Positions 1-11,076 of a stretch of 64,000 nucleotides of DNA are shown here, piece by piece (the first letter of the stretch is position 1; every line of letters starts with the position of its first letter). The notes under the pieces are model-generated. The model searched no databases, was not told the DNA's origin, and worked only from the letters and a program-made list of their open reading frames with translations. The stretch comes from Rhizodiscina lignyota (Eukaryota; Ascomycota; Dothideomycetes; Aulographales; Rhizodiscinaceae), in assembly GCA_010015805.1 (NCBI GenBank), contig ML978122.1, forward strand, positions 902,453 through 966,452. The letters are read 5' to 3'. The translations under genes and the position numbers were made by a program.

Positions 1-3000
1 AATTACTATATGGTGCCTCGGGATGGAGATTGGAGAAAAAAAGGACGATACCTGAGCAAAGGGTCTAAGAGAAATACGAGCGGTGACGATGTCGGGGCAG
101 CGATGGCCTAGCTTCTACTTGTATCTTCCCTCGTGGCACACTCGGATCTAAGCCGGAACGTTAAGAGGATGGTGTGAGTGGTTATGTCAGTCTGCACTTG
201 CAGCTGTGGTGCGTGACCAGACGAACAATCAGCTGTACAGTAACGAATATGTAAGGTGGAGAAGAGAAGCGCGCTGTCGGCAATGTTAGGAGGACAAAGG
301 TTTACTACAGCAATACCCTGGGAAGCATATTGATGAGTGATTCCGCATATGTTGTATTAATATCACCAGCACGGATGCCACCTTACCAGTCCGAGCAATA
401 TGGTGTCACGGTAAGCTTTCTAGGGAAAGGGCCCAGCATAGGGAGCGATCGAGCCGAGCGGAATCGGGCACGGTGTGCGGCGAAAAGTGTTAAATTGGCG
501 CATCATATCGTCGATGGAGGGCGGTGGGTGGAAGTGTGATGGCTTGAGGCTGTTGTCCCAATGGAATGGCTGGTGCATCCGGTCCTTCCGACACGTTGAT
601 TGATGTCATTTGAGAGAGCTTCCATTTAATTTCTCGACGATATTAAATCAGTACACCCGTCCCCATTTGCTCTTCGGCAAGATTCAAGTATCATGACGCT
701 CTAATGTTCACGTCGGACTCGCTCCGTGCCTGACTGTACAGTTAATTTCCAATCGTCATGGTGTGACGTGAAATTGAGGCTGCTCGGGCTGGGTCAATCC
801 TTCATACCAAGCTTTTTTAAGCCGCCGCTCATCCCTGCCTGCATCGGCACTACTCCGTCTGGCCACGACCTCGAATCATCTCTTCTTTGCCGTTTCTGCT
901 TCTGGAGCACTTCCTTATGTATTTCCTATTTAGTTTACCTTTCCCCTCTGCCTAGCCCGAAGCCTTGCATTCTCGCATTTCCGTGGACTGATGGGAGGAG
1001 AGCCAACCGATCCTCCCGAGCCGTTAGGATTGTTGGGCTGCATACCGGATCGACAGCCTGCCCTGGCGAGAACTCGCTCTGGACTTGCTGAGTAACACCG
1101 ATTTTATGCCACCGAAGCTGCCAGGGCCGCTGACATCACACTCCAGTGTACTTACACTTGCCACATCACTGGTCGGCTCGCTGTTCCGAAGAGATTGTTA
1201 CGGCACGGTTTCTTCTCGCGCGACAGTGCCGACACCGCCAACATTGCATACCTGAAGAGACGTCTTCGCTGAAAGAGGCACGTGCTATCTGACAGATGCC
1301 TTAGCAATACAACGAATCTTTTGATATGGCATCAATGAACGTAGTGCCGCTGAAAAATTGAAAGCGCAACTGCCGAGAGAATGTTTGTCAGTCTTAGCAC
1401 AGTCGAGCGAACCCAAGTCCTCTCAAGCGATGAAAGTATCACATATGAAGCCGGGGAATGAGCTCGCTTCCAAATCGAAGAATATCTGAAAATAGCTTCG
1501 AGGACGATATTCACATTCCAAAAGTATTCATGGATATACATTTGTAAGTTAAAAGGCTGCCGAAGCCACACTTCTCGAGTGGCTCGAAAGCGTACACTCC
1601 GTATCCAAGCTCGTAGTCTTCGCCTTCGGAATCGCATTCATCTCATCGGCCCCCTTATGGAAGATATGAATCGCCTCTTCAAGTTTATGTTTGCAGTTGG
1701 CTATTATTGAAACAGTGCACCGCGTAATGCGACTTCATTGTCGAGAAACAGCGACTTCTTCGAAGCGACACCGATTGACTCTACCCTGACCACATCTTTG
1801 TCAGTAAGGTCAAGTGCTTCGTCAACTTTCTGCACGTTCACACACCTTTCTCCGGTCAGACACTCTACCATTAGAAAAAGTCATCGGATTTAGCTAATTT
1901 CTCCAAGAAAGGGACATTGAATGTCACCAGCTGCAGGCCAGAAAATTTCGACACCTCGTCCGAAGCTCACATGGCAACAACCATGATTTCTGCTTGATAG
2001 CTACGTGCTTGATGGACGAGAGTTCTTTAAACATGTCGTTAGTGTGTCCGCATTGTTCAACTTTGGTTGTCCGAAAGAGCTCGAGGGGCCCTCGAAAATC
2101 AAGCGATTCTTGCTTTTGATATCTCTGACTATGAGAAATTTCGAAAAAAGCATAGACAAACGCAAGCGCAGGAGATATTATCTTGCTCTACATTGACTTT
2201 ACCGATTGCATTTCTGCAAGGAGGAGAGGGTCTCGCGAAGTCAGTAGAGGAAGAGCGTAGATGGAGTACATTAGAGAATTGGGTCTCACAGAAGTCCCTC
2301 GACAGACAAACATTCACAGTGACAAAGGAACAATGCGCCAAAAATAAACGGAAGTACAAGTCTTGAAAACCGTCTAAGGTGACAGGTGTCATCGGACAGT
2401 TACTCTATACTGTTGTGAATCCTGTCAAGACGTATAGCATCTCCACTATCGATTCTGGCAGTCGATGAGAGCCTGTAGTCGTTGCTCCTCTACACAAGCT
2501 AATCGGAATCATAAGGATGCGATGGAACTCCGGGTGGTACCGCCGTGGCTTCGAGACGTCTTCTAGAACTGGACACAAACTCCATTGCGCAATAGATGGC
2601 CACGTTTCTTGCATGTACGTGACGCCCGAATGATCCGAATACGACGTGTCAAATGGCTTCGCAAGACCGCAAAGAGGGCTCCGCGCAAACAAAGCCAGCG
2701 CACGGCATGCCAAGTCGATAATGGAATGCATTCCGAAAGCAGGCTGGAGCCGAACGGTCCCGTTTTCCAAGCGTTCCGAGAATATCGAGAATGTTGGCAG
2801 TGACACCAGAAATTGGCAAACTGGACGATCGGAAGTTTTTGTAGACACATGGCCGCCACCAACCCATGCTACGAATATTGGGGAGCGAACTGACAAAGGG
2901 TACTCCGTGCTACATTATCTTGTGAGCCGCCGGGTCCACAGGATCGTGGCATGTCAACGTCAACTCTCAGCTCGTTGTAGCACAGCATTGCATCATGTAC

Positions 3001-3875
3001 GATCACGAGCCTCCAGCTGCGCTGTTTTTCAGCCTCGTATATTGAAATCGCGCGGGATTGCCCAAGAGTTAAGATTTGTCTCCGCACACAAGCTCTCGCC
3101 AAGCCTGTTTCGTTTGTTTGTCTCGAAACGTTCTTTGCCTGAAATGAGTACAAGCCGGCCTCGGCCTTGCATTGAATATAGCCAAAAGGAGGATGACAGC
3201 GACGTTGTATTTCGCTGGGAGTCGAGCCCCTGACGAGATGAAATGCGCGCCAAGATGTGGTAAAGGAGGCTCAGCCACCCGCCCTCTCCGCTTTTCAAGG
3301 TACCATCCTCCTCCTATTCGCTGCGGCTGGCAACTGCTATTTCGAGCTTGGGCCCTTCGAACAACCTCCCACCTCCAACCACCGCGTCGGAATGGCTGCT
3401 CAACGCAATTGCATGAAGGCCACCCTTCCTCTTCCTTCCAGAATCCTGTTCAATGGAAGACCAGGAATGCTCTTCCTCGGCGAGATGCATGTCACCTACT
3501 CGGGGATCAGGAGGATGACTCTCATCTGGCCCGAGCGGCTATATCGACGGTAGGGGAAGGTAAGTATATAACGATCGACGTCTCTTGTGGGAGCGCCTCT
3601 CTATTCCGTCCAACTTTATGTCATAGACACTTGGCATTTGTTTCAGGTCAGGCACATCGATCGCTAAAAGATCTCTTTACCCAGATTTCTGGCCTTTTAA
3701 TAAAGCTCTTTCCTCCCTTCACCACCATCCACGCCGTTGTACCTACCATCAAACAATTACCCTGACAACCATCTCTTTCACCTTTAAATCCCTATAACTG
3801 CTGCTAATTTCTTAATCTTTTAATCACACTCTTCACAAATAACTTTCCCACAACCAAATCAAGCCCGCCGTCAAA
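1..3875. other. Gene-poor interval at window start
   Basis: I see no convincing coding exon in this stretch on either strand. The open frames are short, have no recognisable motif and lack the smooth codon pattern of the real genes nearby. The last 130 bases before the gene at 3876 are pyrimidine- and A-rich (TCTTTCACC, CTCTTCACAAATAAC), which is typical of a fungal 5' leader. Confidence 0.5.
3560..3646 (+). promoter_or_regulatory. Possible 5'-UTR intron or TATA region of the AA1-like gene
   Basis: A consensus donor GTAAGT at 3560 and a good acceptor TTTGTTTCAG ending at 3646 frame an 87-nt segment about 230 bases upstream of the ATG at 3876. The same segment contains TATATAA at 3565-3571. 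It is therefore either a 5'-UTR intron or the core promoter itself; the sequence alone cannot decide. Confidence 0.3.
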
Positions 3876-4470
3876 ATGCGCACCTCCGCTCTTGTAGTCG
3901 CCATCGCCTCAATGGCCTCTTCCGTCTCCGCCTTAGTCGCAGCTCGCCTCTCCACAGCAACCCTCTCAGAAACCGCGCCATGGAAGCTCACCAATATCCA
4001 ATACTACATCAGCGCCGTCCCCTCCAACGAGACGACAAACAGCACCACACCATCGTCCATCTCATTCCACATCGCCGACACGAGCCCCGGACTACAGTTT
4101 GAGGGCGACTGTAAGCGCACTGTCCCCGCCAACGGCAGCCTCACCGACGGTTTGTGGTACCCGTGCGGCGATATCGAGAACATGTTCTGGCAGTTTGACT
4201 CCGACAAGGCCATTCATATCCAGCATGGGTGGACCGATCCTAGGTACGTACCCACGTTACCTTTTCTGGATTATGATAGACAAGGTCGTACTAACATTAG
4301 ATAGTGTCGGCAACGCGGGCCAGGACTTCGTGACCTGCTTCGGATCATGGGCGACGTCTGCGCATCCGTTCGCCGTCCCCGCCTCCGGAGCGTGGGAGCC
4401 GAGCACGCTGAAGGGCACCAACTACACGCAAGGATGCATGGAGATCTACTGTACGGAGATGACCGCCTAA
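3876..4470 (+). CDS. Small secreted cysteine-containing protein, AA1-like
   Basis: Two exons, 3876-4243 and 4305-4470, give 177 aa. The 61-nt intron has a GTACGT donor, a GTACTAAC branch site and an ATAG acceptor; splicing joins TDP to SVGNAG in frame. The start is the first ATG, in the good context TCAAAATGC. Residues 1-20 form a signal peptide ending near VSA. The mature part has five or more cysteines (GDCKR, YPCGD, VTCFG, QGCMEIYC) and several N-x-S/T sites. The WKLTNIQYY opening and the spaced cysteines resemble the Alt a 1-like (AA1-like) family of extracellular fungal proteins, whose members include allergens and plant-response elicitors. The family call is by pattern only; it could be another small secreted protein type. 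The product is expected outside the cell. Confidence 0.7.
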
Positions 4471-5610
4471 GACAGCACCCTTGCACAACAATCCCGATCG
4501 AGGCTATGGCTTCACCACTATAGCTTGACGACCCAAAGCATTGCATCCATTTCCTTTTGTTCATGACGACAATATCTCTCTTGACGGTCGGTACATAATG
4601 GTTAATAATATCTCGGGGGCTGACGGCTACCCATCTTTGCATCAGGTACGGAAGAAGCTTAAAGTCGCGTACGTTGGTCGCGACGAGTACGGACACGTGA
4701 TGCTGGCAAATCTGGCACTCCTTAGAATTGCATGACGGTTGTATTATATATTATGAATGCGAGACTAAATGGCCACATTGGCATAGAGCAGCTTAAATGC
4801 TCAATTCTGCTTCGTAGTTCAAAGATAACTTCCAACATGACTCGGAGCAAGCAGAGATATGCCTAGCGACTTCTAACCTTTCACTGCTACTTTGCTTACT
4901 TTTGCCGGGCTCTTCGACATAGGACCTCCTCCACTGCATATAGCCACAGACTGAAGGAATTATATCCGCACACCCTTATACATGCTCTGATGTGTGTTCT
5001 CTTCATTTAATATACTTCATGATTCTCCAAGCGCGTGTCGTTAATAAATACTATCTAAAAATATTTCACCAGACTTTTAGACATGTTCTCGGTGGCGGTG
5101 CAGAGCAAGCATACCTTGGCTTAGAGGGGTGCGATGAGAGTCGCGAGTAGCTATTGAACACACGGAGGTTTCTTGGAAGTGCCGGGGGAGACATTGATAA
5201 CGTAGCTCCGCAGACTGGTCGCTCGCTGAAAACTAGCTCCTTCGTAACGGAGAACAAGAAGTTCGTAAGCCTTGAAATTCCAGCGGAAGAAAGCGAACTC
5301 TGCCGCAACTTAAAAGGCATGGCGTAACAAGTTGTTGTACGCCTTCATTCATCGTCTCGAACCGAGGATCGCGTGAGGTGAGGCCAGCAGCATCGAAGCA
5401 AGGTACAGTAGAATTGTAAGTCACTGTGCCTTGGAAAGAAGAAAGATAAGCTCTTTGGATATCAAAGAACTAGCTATATTTGAGCATTGCTTGATCTCAA
5501 TGCTCGCGTTGTGGAGCGGATCTTGCAATTGAAACTTGGAACTTTCGCCATATCGCCGGTCCCACCATTCCATGACGCCATTTGGTCCATCTCCCAAACT
5601 CCTAACCCAA
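4471..5610. other. Intergenic, no gene seen
   Basis: This covers the 3' flank of the AA1-like gene and the 3' flank of the minus-strand gene ending at 5611. The open frames here are short and motif-free. AT-rich runs such as TTGTATTATATATTATGAATG near 4740 fit a 3' UTR or terminator region. Confidence 0.5.
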
Positions 5611-6312
5611 TTACGCTGGGACAAACGCAACAGGTCCCAGAAGATCCGATGCCGCAACTTCTAGCTTCTCTCCGACCTTCTTGACGTTCTCCCGAACCCT
5701 CCGCGAATGCTTAGCCGGCCTCGCCTGCCCTTCCCGGTTCGGTGGCAGTAATGGTAGATCCGTGATGCTCTCACTTGATCCCTCATCGCTTAGAATTCCG
5801 TCGCTACATAGGCTGGAGGCTCGGGGAGAGCCGCGGCTGTCGTGGTCGCTTTTGGAGCCTGTGGATGATCCACATGTGCTTCGAGTGGAGGGAGATCTTT
5901 TCGATCGACGCGATCTGGTTGACGAGGATCGAGGTATGATCGATAGGCCGAAGCATGCTTCTGATTGTGGCGCGTCGAGAGACACCGGAGGATTTGTCTC
6001 TGGCGACTCCAGTTGCTGGCGCTCTGCTCTATTGTCGGTGTCACCTACAGGTCGCTTTGTGACGCCAACGGCTCGCTCCCGGCGAGGTTTCATGTTCTCG
6101 TACATCGACCGTGTTTTGCTCTTCGTGAGTGGCGCATCTTCGAGTGAGTAGTACAGGCTCTCAGGACCATTCAAGAATGCAGCACTTCTTCTGAATTTGG
6201 AGATCATGCTCATGGAGCGCCTTTCTTCTTCATTCGGAGGTGGTCCCACGTGAGATCTCGGCCGCGGCTGTGGCATAGCGATGTGTGCCGGCGGCGATCT
6301 GTTTTGGTCCAT
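5611..6312 (-). CDS. Unrecognised Ser/Arg-rich protein
   Basis: Single-exon frame of 233 aa with an ATG at 6312. The protein is hydrophilic and probably disordered. It has a proline-rich start (PPAHIAMPQPRPRSH), a central run of Ser/Arg/Lys around residues 128-155 (SSSTRSRRSKRSPSTRS), which could serve phosphorylation or nuclear targeting, and a more ordered basic C-terminal segment (RRVRENVKKVGEKLEVAASDLLGP). There are no membrane segments and no signal peptide. I recognise no family. The long uninterrupted frame and its coding-like composition support a real gene, but the exact 3' end is unsure: another minus-strand frame continues just downstream, so a terminal intron is possible. Confidence 0.5.
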   Translation of the reverse strand: MDQNRSPPAHIAMPQPRPRSHVGPPPNEEERRSMSMISKFRRSAAFLNGPESLYYSLEDAPLTKSKTRSMYENMKPRRERAVGVTKRPVGDTDNRAERQQLESPETNPPVSLDAPQSEACFGLSIIPRSSSTRSRRSKRSPSTRSTCGSSTGSKSDHDSRGSPRASSLCSDGILSDEGSSESITDLPLLPPNREGQARPAKHSRRVRENVKKVGEKLEVAASDLLGPVAFVPA

Positions 6313-6712
6313 GAGTAGATTTGACGACAGATTTGTAGCGAATGTTAAGGTTCCCGTGGATTCGATCGATTCCGAGCAACGAGAAGAGGTTACGGCATCG
6401 AGAGAGCCTAAGCGATTGTAGCTGTCCTCTCGTGCCCAGATGTGGATATTGAAAGAAGCCCCAGGAAGGTACTTATCGTAGAGATCGGCGTTGCTTCAAC
6501 TGCAGGTCATGGCTGAACTGCCAGCGCATCATTGGAGCTGTCACAGATTTACAGTGCCTCAACGATAGGCAGTCTCCGTTACAGTAGCTCTCATTTGCTT
6601 ACCGGAGTCGCCAGCTAGCAGCCAAAAGTGTTTATTTTAGCATGGCTTAGAGGTCCAAGAAACCCTAAATATTCACATTTAGCTAATAATTTACAAACTC
6701 AGATCCAACCCT
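6313..6712. other. Intergenic, no gene seen
   Basis: A 400-base interval between the start of the minus-strand Ser/Arg-rich gene and the stop of the palmitoyltransferase gene. It must hold the promoter of the former and the 3' UTR of the latter. I see no coding exon and no clear TATA box. Confidence 0.5.
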
Positions 6713-8377
6713 TCAACCCCCTCCATCGCCCCAACTTTGCCACTGCTCATCTTTTCTCCTAATCCTGTTTCTTGACGATGGTCTATCGGGCGGGCGTCTA
6801 GCGCCAGCATTCAAGAAGTCTTCAGGGACATCATTCCAGTTCTCTGTTGGGTTTGCGCGGCTTCCCGAATGTTGTGCAGGACTCCCTGTACGGCTCAACG
6901 TTTGGAGCGGCGTTGCGTTGTCATGATGCCTCTGTGGAGGCCGAGCAGGTCGATTGTAGCCTCCAAGCATGCCCTGCTGCTGGTCATAGAATCGCCCTGC
7001 TCCATTCATGGTTGGACTTGAGGCGTAGTCGTTACCCCATCTCTGCCCCTGTAACGCCTGCTCTTGGATCCTCGCTTCACGCTGGCTTGCGATCTTTTCT
7101 CTAGCCTCTAGCCACTTTGGGCTTGCTTCCCAGCTCCATCCATCACCGGTTGTATTACAGACCGGAAGCCACCAGAGCCACCATTTCTCTCCAAAGATAT
7201 GAAGTAAGTTTCGCCGCAAACCGAGGTCGAATGCGTTCGGCATAGCATTACTATCTTGCTCATCGAGATAATCTTCGTAGCGGCCGCGCTCTCGCGACTC
7301 GTAGTTGTCATACGTCTGTCGGAGGGAGGAGTGTGCGGGCGAAGAATAGTGTTGATCAAAGTGAGGCGCCGGGGACGACCGCTCTTCGCCTTCTTCAGGG
7401 CGGGTCACACCCGGTAAAGCATTAGCATGGATCTCTCGTAATTGATCGCTGATGCTTGGTCTTCCATTTCCATAGGCATAGCCATTGCTACCGGCGAAAC
7501 CGTTGATAGAGTGCCGTTGTGCATCATACTGTTCCTGCATCGAGTGCCGTAGAGGCGCAAGATATCTTGTCTTTTCCAAACTCTCGATTGTAGTGCGTCC
7601 AACGGAAGCAAGCCAAATATGCCACCCCGTAAAGCCCGTCAAGACGAGTCCAATGATGCCAGAGAGAACACAGAGGAGTATGTAGTTGACGGGCATCAAC
7701 GTTTCGGTAAACTGATTGTCGCTCAAGACTTCAGACCATAGCCAGGAAGCCGTAGCTGCAAAACATAGCCAGCAGAACAGGCAAGTGTATATCAGAAACA
7801 GGAGGAATGGTTTGTAGTTGTGCAGGCCGACACATGTCGCTAGCCACGGGCAGTGGTGGTCCATTTTGAGTACGCATCGTTTGCATGTCGAGCAGTGATG
7901 TGTTCTGTCCGGCTTCTTGCACTCGCACTTCTTGCAGAAGCGGATATCGCCTGTCGATTTGACTGTAAAAGAGGTGTACGGGTGGTTGCCGGATTCTTCG
8001 GTTGCGAGATGGCTGTACCCGTCTTTCGTATTTAAGGGAGAGCCTGGGTCAGTGAATACGGCGATCGTGTATGAGGAGTTAAGAAGGAGGTATAGAGCGA
8101 GTCCGAGAAATGAAGAAAAGTACCCTGTATCTGGATGTCAGTCGTCGCTCTGCTAACTCGACAGTCTTGAAGACGAACCCGTCCACAGCGCCTTCTCTGG
8201 TCTTAAGCCTATGCCAACCTCTACCCACGCAGCCCATGATGTAAGGCCATATATAAATGTCAGAGGGAAGTACGTTATGATTCCGCAGCAAAAGCGTTCG
8301 ACCTTTCGCGCCCAAGCCTTTGGTCGGCGGCGATGAGAAGGTGACGACGGCGGTGACGGTGAGCCCAGTGTAGCCAT
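6713..8377 (-). CDS. pfa3: DHHC palmitoyltransferase, Pfa3 type
   Basis: Exons 8179-8377 and 6713-8124, separated by a 54-nt intron, give 536 aa; the splice joins ALWTG to YFSSFLG in frame. This enzyme transfers palmitate from palmitoyl-CoA to cysteines of membrane proteins; yeast Pfa3 acts at the vacuole on Vac8. The N-terminus has two membrane spans (about residues 27-50 and 70-95). A zinc-binding cysteine-rich domain follows (FCKKCECKKPDRTHHC, CKRCVLKMDHHCPW) with the DHHC motif at residues 155-158, C158 being the catalytic cysteine. Two more spans follow (PFLLFLIYTCLFCWL and YILLCVLSGIIGLVL), then the post-DHHC cytosolic tail. The CCGIITYFPLTFIYGL start and the FTDPGSPLNT segment point to the Pfa3 subfamily rather than Swf1, Erf2 or Akr1. 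The acidic/polar C-terminal tail of about 250 residues is long, as in other filamentous fungi. Confidence 0.9.
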
Positions 8378-8844
8378 CTTTCCAACTACAACTTCGACTC
8401 ACGTCGTCGCCGCGGGCTCTCTCGGAAGGAGTGGACCAGATGAAACATGCGCGTCGTGGGAGTGCGGAATACTGGTTCGCGATTCATGCGTGCTTCAAGC
8501 GTGGAGAGTTGACATTATGGAGAAAATTCTCAGGAACACACGAGTGGTGTCTGGCTCATGCTTCTACTAACAAAGAATGCAGGAACAATAAGTGCGGTCG
8601 AAAGGCTGTGTATAAATGAATTGCGTGGCGCCAACTCGGAGGTGAGGCGCAGACGTCAAAGCGGAACGCGCAACCCTGATTATGTCACCAGGAGGCAGGG
8701 GGAGGGCTATGTAAGTTGACACTCACCAAGTAGATTTCAAGATATGGGGTAGGTAGTAGAGAATACTAAACGGTACGGAGGACATATCGTAACTCAGTGG
8801 CCAATGGGGGAATGTAATGTTTTTAATGCTACAATATTGTACAG
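8378..8844. other. Intergenic between pfa3 and the mL67 gene
   Basis: This holds the pfa3 promoter and the 3' UTR of the upstream minus-strand gene. No coding exon is seen. A TATAAAT at about 8609 points along the plus strand, where no gene follows. Confidence 0.5.
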
Positions 8845-10643
8845 TTACGCGTTGGTGCTATCCTGAGATCTTGGACTACGGGAGAAAAGACTACCTATCC
8901 TGCTCCATATACTCTTCTTTTCCTCCTCCTGCTGCCGCCGCTTCTCTTTCTCTGTTTCCTCTGGCTTGTCTTTCTTCTTCTTGCCATCGTCTTCGCCTTG
9001 CCCACTGTCTTCGCCATCCAGCTGTACGTTCTTCATGAACTCTTCTTCCTCGGGAGTCAACTTCTGGCCTTTGTCTTTCTTCGCCGCTAGCATTTCAAAT
9101 CGCGACAGTTGGTGGTCGCCTCTCCACAATTCCCGTATGCGATCTGGATTTGACACTCTTCCATACACGTAGCCCATCTCTTCGTGGGCCACCTCCTCGG
9201 GCCAGCTCCGGGCATAATCGGCATCAACACCATCGGCCCACATGATATGCACCCCTTCCATCCAGAAGACCGGCAACCGTTCCGGGTGAAGTTCATCCAA
9301 AACGCGGAAGCGTTCTGAACCGCGTTTGGGGAGAGGCCGGTAATTCTTGAGGTGCTCTGCAAACTTTTTATGGCGCAGCATGTCCTGAACAAACAAGCGC
9401 TGTTCCTCGCTTCTTCCTTCGGTGAGTTGTTCTGCTTCTTTAATGGCCTCTGATGAAACCTGACTTTCGACAGCTTCCCTTCGAGCGAGCTGTTCCTTGG
9501 CTTTCGCAATTTCGCTTTCTGTTGGGGCTTCTAGAGATGGTCTTAACATGGCCTGTCTCGTCTCGAGCCTCTTAATTTCTCTGTTGGTGAGCTTTCGCTG
9601 GTTCTCATCCTGATCTTCCATCTGACGCCTGAGAGCTGCTATCTCGTCCTCCCTCGCTTTGAGCTTGGCCTCGAGCTCCGGTTTGAGCTTCATCTCGCCT
9701 TCCCCTTTAGCGATCTGCTCCAATCTTGCTACTCGAATTTCTTCATCCTCCCAATGCTCCCTCCATAGCTTCCTTTGCTCTTCCCCCTTCCGGCTCTGAA
9801 TTTCCAACACAGCCGCAAGATCAGCAACACTGTTTGCCTTTTGATTTTGGAGCAGTCGTATCCGCAAACTCTTCCGTGGCAGGGGTGTGTCATCCTCAGG
9901 CTTTTTCCAGCAGTATTCATGCATCATCCGGAACTCGCGGAGCTGACGATAAGCCTCGCGCCCTTGGTACTGAGTGGGGAAGGTGACAATGGCAAGACAG
10001 GACCACAGGTCTGGGCGGAGGTGTGATGAGACAGACTTTTTGCCAACAAACGTCAACTGCTTGAGACTGGATTCCTGCAGATGAAAAGACTAGGTTAGAC
10101 CATTCAGTAAAGGGGACTCGGTGGAATTACCTTCAACTCTTGCGTGAATGAGTACACGACTTGGTTCGTCACTAGATGGTTAAAGATGTATATGTGTCTA
10201 CCATACTCCATATCCTTGATCCTGACTACCACATTGCCATTCCTCTCCCTCGCAGAATTCTTCGGTGGGATCTTCGCCTGGACGACTTGATCGTGTCCAA
10301 GTTCGGAGACATTTATCGACGGTGATAATCGAAAGTCAAAGTGAATTCCCGGTTTGAAGCCCCCCTCTTCCAAGTTTTTCCTCTCATGGCGAGCTATTCG
10401 CTTCTTGCGAATAAGCACGCTCGACTGTTCGGCCTGCCGTCTGATGTCCGCGCGTACTTTCTTTTGAGTGGGAGAGATGGCCCATTTTGGCGCAGGACCT
10501 GCTCCTTTTCGTCCACGTCTTGCCTTATTTTGCTCTCCAGCGATGACTTCGCCAAGTTGTTTCGATGCGGCTCTAGCAACAGCATTTAACGGATGAGCAG
10601 AGTTGGTGGCAATTGCCTTCAATGGTTGTGCTGGAGGTGCCAT
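8845..10643 (-). CDS. mhr1: Mitochondrial large ribosomal subunit protein mL67 (Mhr1)
   Basis: Exons 10131-10643 and 8845-10074 with a 56-nt intron give 580 aa; the join reads SFTQELK to ESSLKQLTFVGKK. In fungi mL67/Mhr1 is a component of the mitoribosomal large subunit and in yeast also takes part in mtDNA recombination and partitioning. The Mhr1 core spans about residues 140-230: YGRHIYIFNHLVTNQVVYS, then LTFVGKKSVSSHLRPDLW and YQGREAYRQLREFRMMHE. A later conserved block, ERLPVFWMEGVHIMWADG with WPEEVAHEE, lies near residues 440-480. The basic N-terminus fits mitochondrial import and rRNA binding. Between and after these blocks lie long charged, helix-prone stretches (about residues 250-400 and the last 80), so the protein is much longer than the roughly 226-aa yeast Mhr1. 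It shares a promoter region with the divergent Vps38-like gene. Confidence 0.85.
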
Positions 10644-11076
10644 GTTTCGCTCGGGGGAGAGACGCTAAGGAGAGAAGGCGGAGGGTGATGGCGGCAGACA
10701 AGGAAAGGGCCAAATTCCCCAAAGGTCCTCGATCGTGCTCTGAAAGGGCAAAATCCCATCGAGGTACACCGCGAAGTTGAGGAGATGCGTTGGAGGAAGA
10801 GCTGCAACACCAAAGCTAAAAAGTTCGCGATGGTCGAAGCGCGCCAAGCCCGAACATCTTGAAAGCTCCGCCGCGACGTGTAGCTGGCAACAGATCTGCC
10901 AACAACCCAATCGCGGAGAAACACGTTCCACCCTCTGAGTGATCGAGAAACTCGCCCCTTTCACACTCCTTTGCACAATGGTGACGTTATAGCATCGACC
11001 TTCACGTACCTTTTATATAAGCAATGGTGGGGGATGACCAGGCCTCAGTGCCTCCATACACGCGGCGAGAGCGGCC
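10644..11076. promoter_or_regulatory. Bidirectional promoter, mL67 / Vps38-like
   Basis: These 433 bases separate the ATGs of two divergent genes, at 10643 on minus and 11077 on plus. TTTTATATAAGC at about 11010-11021, some 60 bases before the plus-strand ATG, is TATA-like. No coding exon is seen in between. Confidence 0.45.

Noticed and set aside
1800-2366. Coding-like fragments on the plus strand that might be a gene relic
   Set aside because: Frames change without a plausible splice or a conserved motif, so I cannot tell relic from noise.
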